Assembly (NCBI GenBank): GCA_029449245.1
Contig: JANATF010000014.1
Location: forward strand, 314,501 to 378,500
DNA length: 64,000 bases
Direction of reading: 5' to 3'
Source: Mortierella alpina
Taxonomy: Eukaryota > Mortierellomycota > Mortierellomycetes > Mortierellales > Mortierellaceae
The notes under the pieces are model-generated. The model did not search any database and was not told the origin of the DNA. It saw nothing but the letters and a program-made list of their open reading frames with translations. The position numbers and the translations under genes are program-made. Below are positions 1-10,210 of the stretch, piece by piece (within the stretch, counting starts at the first letter, position 1; each line of letters begins with the position of its first letter).

Positions 1-2251
1 GAGAACGATCTAAGTAAGTGGCACATTTCGAGTTCTTCGACAGCGGAATGACTCGAATTACGAACTAATCCTCTACTAAGATTCCTTTAGCCCTGACTCT
101 GCAGCAGAGAACCTTATGGTTTACATCGGCCAGCACGGCACATGGTATGGTTTTGCAGGAACTTGAAAACCCATCCCAGATTCACGGCAACTAATTCACA
201 CCGCAAAACTCTGTTACAGGACACCAGCGCACATCGACCACTGTGGCACGGTTGGACACAACATTATGGCATGGGCTGATAACGGTACTGGAGCTGTTAC
301 CAAACTATTGCTTCGTTGTGCACTGTATCTACAGCGACTAATTAATATGTGTATGCTCATATAGGATCATCCTCAATCTGGTTTATGATTGCCAGGAAAG
401 ACAAGGCCAAGGCCGAAACTCTTTTTCGATCCTTGGGGCGACATATCGAGCTGGAAAATTACTTCATAGCTGTGGATGACCTTGCTAAAGCGGACTTTCC
501 AATTTACGTTACGGAGCAGCGTATTGGTGATCTAATCCTGATTCCTTCCATGGGGTATCATCAAGTGGCGAACCTGGTATGGATTTGAATGCCAAGAGTG
601 AATACATACATGAACACGACATCCACCCGAACCCCTCTAATCGCTGCGACTTCTCATTCACATCTAGGGAAAAGCGACTATCAAAGTTGCTTGGAATAGG
701 TTGACAACGAGTTGTCTACAGGCAGCTGTTAACGTCGTGCTTCCGCGATACAGAGAGTAAGTGTGCTCATTTTGAGACGAGTGGCTCAATCTGCCGCATT
801 CAAGTACTCATTATTTATTATTACGTGTCAACTGTAAACCAGGATCAACAATCCAGAAGTCTACCGAACGAAGTCTGTTATCAAAGGCGCACTCGAAAAC
901 TGGACGAATCTACTACAAACTGGAGCCGACCCTTTTCCTGTACGGAAGATGTCCTTTTGCCGTTCATTCAAGGAACTTGTCGCTCTTTTCAGAGCTATTG
1001 TAGAGGAGGATTGGATTGATTTGGACGGACTAAAAAAAGAAAAATGGTTCACTCTTGACCTTGGTGTCCACATGTGCGTCTTTCAGTCACCAGGCAAGGC
1101 AGAGGATACAGCACCTGCGACTTGCAACTTCTGCCTCTGTGATATCTGGAACCGTCACTTTCACTGCCGCCATTGCACTGGTGACGATGTGAGCTACGAC
1201 CTTTGCATGCGCTGCTTTGCTCTGGGCCGTGGCTGCGAGCACAGATCAACGTCTATGACTTTCATGGAGTCATTCTCCCTAAAGTCTCTACGGGAACTGC
1301 AGTCGTTGGCCATTAATGCATGGAATAGGTCCACTATTCTCCCGGGATGCGATGGCTATGATGCAATGATCGATGATTGGAATAATGGGTAAGATTCAAC
1401 ACTACAAGAAAATATCTGTTCGGCTGTGCGATGCTAACGCGTACGCAAATGTGCACTGTAGCATCATCCCTAAATCCAACAACTACTCCTCTGCATCATT
1501 GGCGTATGCAAGATCTATGCACGTCAAGTACCAAGCTCCTGTAAGCCAGCTTCCTCAGAGCCCAGGGCACGCCTTATTATTGTCCTATTCATATTAACAT
1601 GCTCTCTACCAGTTCACCTGTCATCATTGCAGAGAAATCAGAAAAGGCTTTCTCGCCATTCCATGCACGAACTTGCGCCCTATTCACTGCCCTTCGAAAC
1701 CAGCCAAGAGAGGAGTCAAAGCTTGCCGCCTTCTCTTCTGTGAGTTGTGCTTATTCAATTACTACCAATTAACCTGGATCGATGTTTTCAGCAGACGGTC
1801 AGCTTCTGTCATATGCCCCAGATGCCGGGATATTTGCTTATGCACGAAATGCCGAAGACGGAGGGGTAGCGTTGTCATCACTCAGCCGCACAGCACAATA
1901 CCTCGGACACCACTTTTCACCTATCCATCAGATGATGTCCACAACAGAGGAGGTGCGTGTGACTCTATGACACACTCGCACGCGAGCAGGAAAACAATTG
2001 GAAAGAGGACTAGGCAGCTAGAAGTAGAGCAGATGGTCAACTCAGAAATTGGAGAGTCAACTGGACCCAACCAGGCGCCTGCTACAAGAGCGGAAGAAAC
2101 AACTGTACGTCAAGAGCCAAGCATGACGGACGCCGAATGGTGTGAGATCCTTGGGAAAAAAGACCAAGCTCTCAAAGACGCTATTGAGGCATTGTCTAAA
2201 GCACGGGCAGACATCCACACCATTTTACAGCGACAAAGGACTCAGATATGA
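1..2251 (+). CDS. JmjC domain / ZZ-like / 4CXXC_R1 zinc-finger protein (5' partial)
   Basis: Several exons read in order. About 100-172 gives the JmjC lead-in (LMVYIGQHGT). After an intron comes TPAHIDHCGTVGHNIM with the HxD iron ligands. At about 374-575 the frame carries DLILIPSMGYHQV, holding the third iron ligand His of the JmjC fold. A ZZ-like finger lies at about 1114-1240 (CNFC..HFHC..C..YDLC..CF), and a CxxC-rich finger of the MAO-A repressor R1/CDCA7 type at about 1620-1860 (FTCHHC, CELC, CPRC, CLCTKC). A coiled, charged tail ends at the TGA before 2251. JmjC proteins are Fe(II)/2-oxoglutarate oxygenases, often histone or protein demethylases/hydroxylases, so a nuclear chromatin role is inferred. 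The gene begins left of the window. Introns are inferred; a related, decayed copy lies at 23.5-25.3 kb. Confidence 0.75.
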
Positions 2252-2595
2252 ACCAATACAATCCGCAAACGTGAATTAAATTCTAATCGAACCATCTAGT
2301 AGCTGGTTCCTGCCGAAGTTTCCCTCAGGGTAGCAGAAACTCGTTCAGCTTTATGAGGTAAAGCGAATGATTAGCGGGTTTCAAACCTAGGTTTTTGCAG
2401 AACAAAACACACGCTTGTTTACAAACAGTTCCCTCCAAACACACAACCGAAACCTGAAAACGCGAGGCTTCAAACCTGGATGCGTTGTGTGTTTTGATGT
2501 TTTTCTGAGCGTGTTTGGCTTTTTGTTTTTTTTTAAAAAAAAAAAGATTAATCAATCCTCGCCTTCAAGATCTAGCCACTGTTTCCCTTTCTCTC

Positions 2596-3958
2596 ATGGA
2601 CAGAATGGAAGAAGATTTATTTGATTCAATCGATTTTGAGGAGGAATCAACACTCGATGCTAGTCAGCAGCAGCAAGCCTGCAGCAGCAACAAGAAGTCC
2701 ACGTCGAACAGGAAGCATTTCACCAAATCTGATTATGAAGTTATCGTATCCTGGCTGGAGCATCCTCCCAACTTCGACTCGCTGTACGGAACCTCCAAAA
2801 AAACAGGTATCTGCATTGGCCCTTCTTCCTCCATGGTCGGCTACAAGAACTTAGCTGATCAGGTGTGTAAGAGAAGCAATGGACGATTCAGGAACCTCCA
2901 ACCGAAAGCGATGAAGGACAGACTCGCTCGATACAAGTCGCTCTACATCAAAGTGAAGAGAATAGTGGACGCAACGGGCTTTGGACTCACAGACGAGGAC
3001 CGAGCAAACAAAGATCTACACCATGCAGCAAAAGCGAGAAAGCTTGTGTGATTGCTACGACAGAATGGATGCCCTGATCGGCACCAAGGCAAACGTTGAG
3101 CCATTAGCCGAGGACGACTCTCTTTCGCAATTGCAGGTTCAGGACAACGATGACGATGGTATTCCGACAGACGTAACTAATGACGACGAGGACATGGATG
3201 TGAACTATGTTCATATCCTTGACGAGCCTTCTCCCCTCGAATGGGCTGACCAGCAGGATTTACTTGGAGATCTTGCACGCGATGGTACCGATACACCCGC
3301 TAGTCTCAGCACACCCCCCAGCGACTCCCATGGGTCCAATCGCCATGTTATAACGGACTCTGACTCATCGGCTTCCATCAGGCGTTCGAGAGCTACCGAC
3401 AAGCGTAAATCACCTCCTACCTTGGTGGACGGTCGTCCTTCTACTAGCGCTACTGGGTGAAGAAACGCATTCGCAGCAGCTTACCTCGGAATGTCCTCCA
3501 AGAAAAGCGAAGGTACTCATTACTCATCACTCGTGCTGCGTGATTCGCCGTTACTTGGATTGAAGCTAATAATGCCTACGTACTCTTTTTTTTAGCGTTT
3601 TCACACGTTGAGGCGGACAAGCTCGCTTGGGAGAAAGAAAAATGGAAGGAAGAAGCTGTGCTAGAGAGGACAAAGCGGGAGGAAGAAAAGGAGTGGGAGA
3701 AGGAGAAGAGGGCAGACGAAAGGAGTGGGAGAAGCAGAAGAGGGCGGACGAGAAGGAGTGGGAGAAGCAGAGGAGGGCAGACGAAAGGAGTGGGAGAAGC
3801 AGAAGAGGGCGGACGAGAAGGAGTGGGAGAAGCAGAGGAGGGCGGATGAAAAGGCTTTGACGTTCAAGGTCCAAAAATATCAGTTCGTGCGGTCAGCCCT
3901 TGAGAGAGGACTGTCAACAGTGGAGGCAAGGGAGTGGCTCGCCATGGTCGAACAATAA
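2596..3958 (+). pseudogene. PIF/Harbinger SANT/Myb-like partner protein, frame-broken
   Basis: ATG at 2596. The first frame has a poly-Gln stretch (about residues 25-30) and a SANT/Myb-like helical region around SYEVIVSWLEHPPNFDSLYG-type sequence (residues about 45-70), continuing to 3051. The conserved continuation (LCDCYDRMDALIG) is in another frame from about 3010, so a 1-bp shift lies near 3000-3025. A second shift lies near 3455-3465, after which EETHSQQLTSECPP appears, then a GT-AG intron (about 3512-3595). The final exon encodes a Lys/Glu-rich coiled coil of 11-residue units (ADEKEWEKQRR) and the end LSTVEAREWLAMVEQ. These proteins help import the transposase and bind the TIRs. With several shifts this copy is probably inactive, unless the assembly is wrong here. 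Confidence 0.7.
3695..3855 (+). repeat. 33/32-bp coding minisatellite in the Harbinger partner gene
   Basis: Units of 33 bp encode ADEKEWEKQRR. At least two units are 32 bp (GACGAAAGG in place of GACGAGAAGG), so reading frame changes within the array. This is a replication-slippage or sequencing-error hotspot. Confidence 0.7.
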
Positions 3959-3975
3959 AGGATCATGGTGCCTGT

Positions 3976-5256
3976 TTAATTGGCAGTACACCTATGGCAT
4001 AATTTCTCCTCAAAGTGATAGCCTTGATATGTTATCGAAACTTTCTTTGCTGATTCGTGGCAGCAAAACACTACATCGGCAGGCGGATCGAAAGGTTCCT
4101 CGTATGGATCCTCCTGAATACTCCAGGCATCCCCCAGCCGAGCAAGCATGTTATGTAACACGCAACAAGAGATGACCCATCGGATTAAAATCTGCATATC
4201 ACCAACATTCCGAATCTGTTGCCTCAGTTCCCGCAGCGATGCCCAGCGAGACTTCAGAATCCCAATACAGTGCTCAACTCGAACACGCGACTTTGCCAGG
4301 CAGTAGTTGAACTCTGTGTTATCTCGTGTGTCCGCTGCTGGAGCTTTGTATGCAGGGATGCAATACCCGGACAAAGCATAAGCGGAGTCGGCGAGCATGT
4401 ACTCGCCTTGCGCAAAGTAGTCCTCTGGGTTCCTGTACAATGTCATTCGCTGAAAAACATTAGAGTCTGCGCAAGAACCCGGACATCCTACGTGTGTTGC
4501 GATGATCCTCATGTCGATGTCGCATACAACTTGTAAAGAGACCGAGTATCTACAATGAGATTACGAAAGAGGTTAAAATTATGCTATCAACTCGTCATTG
4601 CTGTTGCATCGTTGTACGGCCTGGCACCTTTTCTTTCTGTCAAAGTACACCTCGCCGTCAATGCCTGGCTTCTGTGAGAGATTGATTGTTGTCCCATCAA
4701 TGAATCCAACACAGCCAGGAAATTCTTCCCCTGACATTACTTGCTTGATCTCTTTTCTACGCTCTCTGCTGGGCCAAGCAAGCCAATGGTTCCTCATCGA
4801 TAAAAGGGCTGTCATCACACGCTCAGTATACAGGATTACGGTTCCGGCTCCAAGACCTGAGGCATAAACGTCTTGTGTCCGTGATACGCTTGCGCCATTT
4901 CCGTTGAATCCAAAGCGGGACAAAGCAACTGCTAGTTGCCAAGCAGCGGGAAGTTGCTTGCAGGTAGTGTTGTTGGAGAAAAGTTCATGATCCTGAATCA
5001 ACTCGGTAACAGCTGCAAAGCCCTGGCGTGTTGTACGAAAGAATTTGCGAAATCCATGGCCTCTGTAGGAAGGAAAGAGGTTGGAAAAAAAGTGGTCTGA
5101 ACGAAGGTGTGGTGTTCTGTCCGAGATGTAGCGCGTTGAATCAACAATAGCGTAAAGGTGAAATGCCTCATCTGCTTCTTCATCGTCGTCGTCAATGCTT
5201 ACGAATGCACAGAGTGTTTGTAGACCGTAGAGGAATTGTTGTCGTTCGGAATGCAT
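3976..5256 (-). CDS. PIF/Harbinger transposase (DDE_Tnp_4, HARBI1-like)
   Basis: Two exons: 5256-4592 and 4549-3976, with a 42-bp GT-AG intron. They join in frame to give 412 aa with no internal stop. The catalytic triad is visible: first Asp in GFIDGTTI, second in CPGSCADSNVF, and Glu in RVRVEHCIGILKSRW; LADSAYAL is the usual intervening motif. An N-terminal helical region precedes the DDE domain. It cuts and pastes the element by hydrolysis and strand transfer, in partnership with the SANT protein encoded convergently 17 bp away. The frame is clean, so this is the least damaged transposase in the window. Confidence 0.88.
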
Positions 5257-5486
5257 GGAAGAGATGTAAAAAAAAAGTCTCTTGGTTCGATGAGAGATCT
5301 AAAGAGAATTTTGGATCGATGTGTGTTTTATCAAACAGCACGACGTGTTTGCAAACAGACCTGCCCTCACGAGGACTCGTTTGGAAACGCAAACGCACAT
5401 GTTGGGAGCCCCCAGACACACCGCTGCTTTGCTCTCAGGAAATTCACAAACACACGCCAAAGTGACTGGGTTTGAAACCCGCTAAT

Positions 5487-6185
5487 GGCCACCTGCTTGT
5501 TTTGATTGTACAGTAGAGCGAAATCAACGTGCAAATGGGATAATGTGCAGGAAGGCGAAGTGGTTACGGAAGGCGATGGCTTAGGAAGGCGAAGCTTGGA
5601 GACGTGGAGAGTCAAGTAGAAGATACATGCATGAATGTCCTTTGGTGCTCCCAATTGTCTTTTACCGCCATTTGTCGTCCCTCCCCTCGGAACCTCTGAA
5701 CCCATCCCCTCCGCAGCAAAATTTGCAGGCAGAGGCCCTGGATGGGTTCAGAGCTTCCTCCCCTCGTACTCAGCAGAGCGATAAAAAAATGGAGTAAATT
5801 GTTCAAGCAGTTTGTGAAGGGAAGAGAAAGATATAGTTTATTGCAGACCGGTGTTCAAGTAAAGGAAACTGAGGTGCTTCATAGACGTCTATATCCTTGC
5901 GGGCGCTGGTTCTGGTCCTGAAAAAGCTTAGATGTTCCTGAATGGCGCAAGAGAGTCAGGTTCCAGAAGAGAAACCGGCGTAGGGGAACCTGTTCCAGAG
6001 GAGAGACCAGCGTAGGAGGTACCTGGAGGAGAGACCAGCGTAGGAGGTACCTGTTCCAAAAGAGACACCGTTACATTCCAATCAGAACACATCTTTGACC
6101 GAAGGCGAAGATTTCCTTCGTCCTTTCTTCTCCCTCCACTCACCTTTCCTACTTCCTCTGCTGACCCTCCATCCTCCTCTCAGAA
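5487..6185. other. non-coding spacer with a short tandem repeat
   Basis: No credible gene. At about 5965-6060 there are three imperfect units built on GAGACCAGCGTAGGAGGTACC. Related GGCGTTACAGG/GGCGTAAGAG wording appears in the tandem duplication at 18.9-19.3 kb. The rest is unremarkable. Confidence 0.5.
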
Positions 6186-6699
6186 TTGTGGCTTCATTCA
6201 CTCCTGGTAGAATCCATCTGTCGCATCTGCAATAATGCTATCGAGACGGACAAACACCTCTTCAGCTGCCCCCAGAAGCTTGAGGTCTGGCAAGGAGCGC
6301 TGACCAAGTACTGTACATCGAGGATCACACTAGAACGAACAGCTGAACAGGTTGAACGTCTCTTTTTTCCCCCGACAAGAGAAACTGAAACTGACACCTC
6401 TCAACAACGTGCCCATCATTCTCCTGCTTGGATCCATCTTGGCCACCATCTGGCGTCATCACTTCGCCTTCATCCGCGAGGATCAGATCTTTGACCACAC
6501 AAGAGTCCTAGGCGCCGTGACATCGCGCTCAATCAAGTCTTGGCTCAGATGGAGGAGTGACGCAAAAGGGAGGCGCGACACCAACCGCCTCTGCCCGCAA
6601 CTGACCCTGCGACGGACACTAACTTCCCCACCTAACACAGTACAGTCCCCCATCTATTTAAGATCGTCCCTCACTCATGGTGACACTCGACATGGATGA
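6186..6699 (+). pseudogene. LINE reverse-transcriptase C-terminal remnant (zf-RVT)
   Basis: The frame from 6186 contains CRICNNAIETDKHLFSCPQK, the CxxC...HxxxC zinc-binding motif found at the C-terminus of fungal and plant non-LTR retrotransposon polyproteins. Near 6370-6385 the reading shifts by one frame and continues as SILATIWRHHFAFIREDQ to 6699. No RT core domain is present upstream, so this is a 5'-truncated, frameshifted remnant. The last 59 bp belong to the MITE that follows. Confidence 0.65.
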
Positions 6700-6849
6700 T
6701 ATGGCAGAGTCGGAGGTGCTTAGGGCATTGTGCACGATGTTCAAATAGATCTTACAATTCAGTCAATGCCATCTGCCAATCAAATTCTGCAAAATATATG
6801 GAAATCACATAGCGTGAAAAAACTTCACGTTATGTGATGGGGGATTGTA
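6641..6849. mobile_element. Tc1/mariner-like MITE, short
   Basis: The left end TACAGTCCCCCATC at 6641 and the right end GATGGGGGATTGTA at 6836-6849 are inverted copies, bounded by TA dinucleotides as in Tc1/mariner elements. A hairpin (arms ATCACATAGCGTGAA at 6804-6818 and TTCACGTTATGTGAT at 6824-6838, one mismatch, 5-base loop) lies at the right end. The left side lacks it, so the element is rearranged. Length 209 bp. Confidence 0.6.
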
Positions 6850-7150
6850 CTTTATTTCCTTTCTCTTTTTTCTTTTGTACTCTACGTTGTTTGGACCCCT
6901 TCTACCTATTACCTGTTTTGAATTTTGCACACACTCTGACTCAATAAATCTCTTATAAACAATAAAAATGATTTCATTCACTCCTTCTCAAGACTGCTGC
7001 ATTGCATCTTTGTGTGTTTCTTCCTGCCAATTTCTTCTCAGCAGGCTCGGTCGTTCAGCTACCAGTGAAATTTCAACCGCCAACCTTCAGTTAGGGGTTG
7101 GAACCGGTCAAAAGTCTAGGACCGGCAAACGCGTCATTGACGACTGATGA

Positions 7151-7418
7151 TTAGGGCTCCAAGTCGAGTCGATTTTTAGCCGGCTACAAAAATTGGTGAG
7201 TTGACACTGATATTTTCAAGTCGACTAAAAGAAATATGGGGTTTTGTCCCAAAAAAAAATGGAAATGGAGTTCCAAGTTGGGCACCACAAAGACCTTGTA
7301 CCATGGGCTTTTCCATTTCACACTCCGCGAATTAAGGTTCTAGTTAGCCGGCCAGGAGTCGGTCGGCTATGGGAGGGTGTTAGCCGACTTGAAGAAACGA
7401 CGTCGACTTGGAACCCTA
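7151..7418. mobile_element. non-autonomous hAT element (268 bp)
   Basis: Ends TAGGGCTCCAAGTCGA and TCGACTTGGAACCCTA are inverted repeats. Both sides are flanked by the same 8-bp target duplication CTGATGAT (7143-7150 and 7419-7426). An 8-bp duplication and TAGGG ends are typical of hAT. The interior repeats TAGCCGGCT-type motifs. The same family appears as a longer copy at 27612-28565. Confidence 0.82.
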
Positions 7419-7679
7419 CTGATGATTAATCATGCTCACGGTCTCAGTAGATCCACATGCGCAGTACTTGTGCATTACCACCTTTTGGCGCCCACTGCCG
7501 TTCCTTCATGACAAATCCTTCCTTGAAGGTATTGTGTGTGAAGTATCTTCCGCATGAAAACTTTTTTTTTCTTGATGCTCATGAAACGCATAAAAGAATC
7601 GCAGAAAATTCAAGCTGATCCTTCGTTCCAGCAACTGAACACAGCACATTTCTGAAAAGAACAGCAGGAACACACAACA

Positions 7680-7710
7680 ACAGCAACAACAATAACAACA
7701 ACAACAACAG
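7680..7710 (+). repeat. (CAA)n tract in the 5' leader of the oxidoreductase gene
   Basis: A run of CAA/CAG triplets lies 38-68 bp upstream of the ATG at 7748. It is probably part of the transcribed leader; no function is implied. Confidence 0.6.
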
Positions 7711-7747
7711 CATTAGCCCAGCAGCTTCAAGTAGCCCTAGTTTCAAC

Positions 7748-9071
7748 ATGTCTAACGCCATCATCATTGAGGAAACCGATGCCAATACCACCTTTCACAA
7801 TCTCAAGGTGGTTCGTCTTCCTCGTCCCGTTCCAAAGGCGAACCAAGCCCTCGTCAAGATTAATGCCGTTGCTCTCAATCATCGCGAGTACTGGATCCTA
7901 AGGGGACAATTTGGAATGGTATGTGCGGACGCCCGGATCATCATCTGGACTCCGCTCGTGCAATAGCTAAAATACTTTCCATCATGTTATGTAGCACGTC
8001 GAGTACAACTCCATCATTGGATCCGATGCTGTTGGCACAGTCGTGGAGCTCAATGGGGAATCTCCTAACCTGAAGATGGGCGATCGCGTCGTTGTTACAC
8101 CCGCTGAGGGCTGGGAGAAAGACCCTGGAGGTCCCGAGGGAGAATACAGCATCCGCGGTGCTTCCGAGTCCCAGGGTATGTTTGATGCGATAACGGTGAA
8201 TGTTTAGCCATCGTAAAACTCAGTAATTTGACATTGTTGTTCCTCTCTTTATATGTTTTCTTTTCGCTCTATCCTCTATCGCTTAGGCGTTTTCACGCAA
8301 TATCGTGCCCTTGATTTTAGCGAGATTTTCAAGGCTCCAGCGCACTTGAACGATGCCGAAGGTGCCGCCTTGCCACTCGCTGGTTTGACAGCCTACCGCG
8401 CCTTGTTCACGAAAGGACAGGTCACCAAAGGGCACAACGTTCTGATCACAGGCATTGGCGGAGGAGTTGCGGTGTCTGCCTTGCAGTTTGCAGTGGCTGC
8501 CGGTGCAAATGTGTATGTGACCTCCTCGGACGATTCCAAAATCGCGTGCGCCATTGAGCTTGGAGCAAAAGGGGGTGCCAACTACCGCAAAGGTATAATA
8601 AAACTTGTCAAAGTGGGATGGCTTTGCGACGCCTCATTCTTTCGATATCTAACCACTTTTGCTGCCGTCTTATTGTCCATACTGATAGCCAACTGGGAGG
8701 ATGATCTTCTCAAGCTTACTTCTGGTCAAAAGATTGATGTTACCATTGATGGTGCATCCGGCGTAGGAGCAGAGATCATCATGAACAAGATCTTGGCAAC
8801 TGGAGGAATCTTTGTGAGTTATGGTCAGACCGGAGGCGATTTCACCATCGGATGGGGACCTATCATCAACAATGTTGAGTTTCGTGGATCGACAATGGGC
8901 TCAAACGCAGAGTTTGAGCAGATGCTCAAGTTTGTGGAGAAGCATCAGATCTACCCTATCGTGAGCAAAGTGTGGCAGGGACTGGAACACACTGAAGAGG
9001 CTCTTCACTTTCTCAAGAATGGGGTGCAGTTCGGAAAGTTGGTAGTCGCAGTGCAGCACGACCAAGAGTAA
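7748..9071 (+). CDS. MDR-family zinc-type alcohol dehydrogenase / quinone oxidoreductase-like
   Basis: Four exons (7748-7918, 7995-8175, 8287-8592, 8689-9071) with GT-AG introns join to 346 aa. The N-terminal GroES-like fold (about residues 1-130) includes VKINAVALNHREYWILRG and GSDAVGTVVELNG. The nucleotide-binding half has VLITGIGGGVAVSALQFA (dinucleotide-binding loop) followed by VYVTSSDDSKIACAIELGAK. The C-terminus is KNGVQFGKLVVAV. Members use NAD(P)H to reduce quinones, enals or aldehydes; the substrate here cannot be told. The structural-zinc cysteine cluster of classical alcohol dehydrogenases is absent, which favours a zinc-independent or YogA-like enzyme. The gene is intact, cytosolic, with no signal peptide. 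ATG at 7748 is the first in frame. Confidence 0.88.
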
Positions 9072-9246
9072 GGAGTCAGAAATAGCGCCAATAACACTAA
9101 CAATAAATGATCTCCTATACAACTTGGCCAGATATGGAGCTCTTGCAGCTGAGATCATAACGATTTATCATTTATGAACATCGAGAGGAAAGCTACATGG
9201 CATATTTCATGATGCGTGAGAAGTTTCAGTCGAAACGGCCGTCACT

Positions 9247-10147
9247 TGCGATGGATCCTCCGCAATCCACCATGCTGCTGAACAACATCATTTTTCCTGA
9301 CACTCTCATACCCATAAGCCCCGCCACCATGGTGGTTTTGATCTCCACGCCGTTGCCATTGAGCAAGACTGGCACATCAGAGTATGCGGGTGTAACAGTA
9401 TTGCTGCAAAGTAGTCAACGACGTGAAAGAACGGAGGATGACAGAGAAAAGCAATAAAGTATGAGAGCGACAGAGGGAATGTAATGTGCAAGAGAACAAA
9501 AATATTTCAATGTCACGCCTCCATTGCCTTGGTTACCATGTTGCATTCGTCACCACTTCCTTTCGGACGCCGTGCTCTGGCGGCCCCAAACCCAATGCGA
9601 CTCAAATACAGTAGTCGATGTGAAAATAACGTTTTTAACTTTTGTGGGTTGTTCACTGACATCCTTCGCCGAACTCTACCACCACCATCACTGATACAGC
9701 CATGACCGTAACTCGAGGTCAGTGTTGAGTAAGGGTGACGATTGACCGTGGTATAAAAGATGCCCTACTTTATGATACGTTTCTCCTTTGCGTCTGCTCT
9801 CTCCCTTCCCCCGCGACACGCGGAGGTAAGTGGTCGTCTCCAACAACAACCACCTTCTTGCCTTTCCTTCTTTTTTGTTGTCCAAAGAATACGTTTGTCT
9901 GATTACTCTCTTTTTCCACTTAGTCCTCGCCGACTACGTCGCCACACCTCAAGGGCGGCCCATTTCCGTCGTAAGAGAAGGATAAGAGAATGATATTATG
10001 CCACCTGCACCACGAACACTGCGAACGAGCAACGTCTGATCGCCCACCCTTCTTGATCTCTAGTCACGCCTGGAGTTTTGTCGTTCTCCACATGCAAAAA
10101 CAACAACTTTGCAGTTTGCTTAAGTAGCCAAATAGCATATGTAGACA
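9247..10147. repeat. 0.9-kb dispersed repeat, copy 1 (possible solo LTR)
   Basis: Nearly identical to 47503-48411 in the same orientation, with a few substitutions and short indels. It starts TGCGATGGATCC and ends near TATGTAGACA, so TG...CA ends are possible. A TATA box (TATAAAA, 9752-9758) sits inside, which would suit an LTR promoter. No 5-bp target duplication is visible. Short ORFs inside are not coding. A segmental duplication is the alternative. Confidence 0.7.
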
Positions 10148-10210
10148 TATTTTCTTCATGTCCATTGATGTCACGTAGCCTCGTCTGCCGGATACCATGA
10201 GATCTGTCCT

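Larger units (their letters stand above)
2370..5486. mobile_element. PIF/Harbinger DNA transposon, complete, two genes
   Basis: An 18-bp terminal inverted repeat is perfect at both ends: ATTAGCGGGTTTCAAACC at 2370-2387 and its reverse complement at 5469-5486. The element is 3,117 bp. It carries two convergent genes, a SANT/Myb-like partner (+) and a DDE_Tnp_4 transposase (-), which is the canonical PIF/Harbinger layout. The trinucleotides next to the GCGGG core are TTA (left) and TAA (right). They resemble the TWA target preference of this superfamily but are not an identical duplication. Subterminal regions on both sides are rich in GTTTGCAAAC/GTTTACAAAC-like motifs. Confidence 0.85.

Noticed and set aside
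3566-3874. Minus-strand ORF rich in Leu/Pro/Ser over the Harbinger coiled coil
   Set aside because: Antisense of a low-complexity Glu/Lys repeat; artefact.
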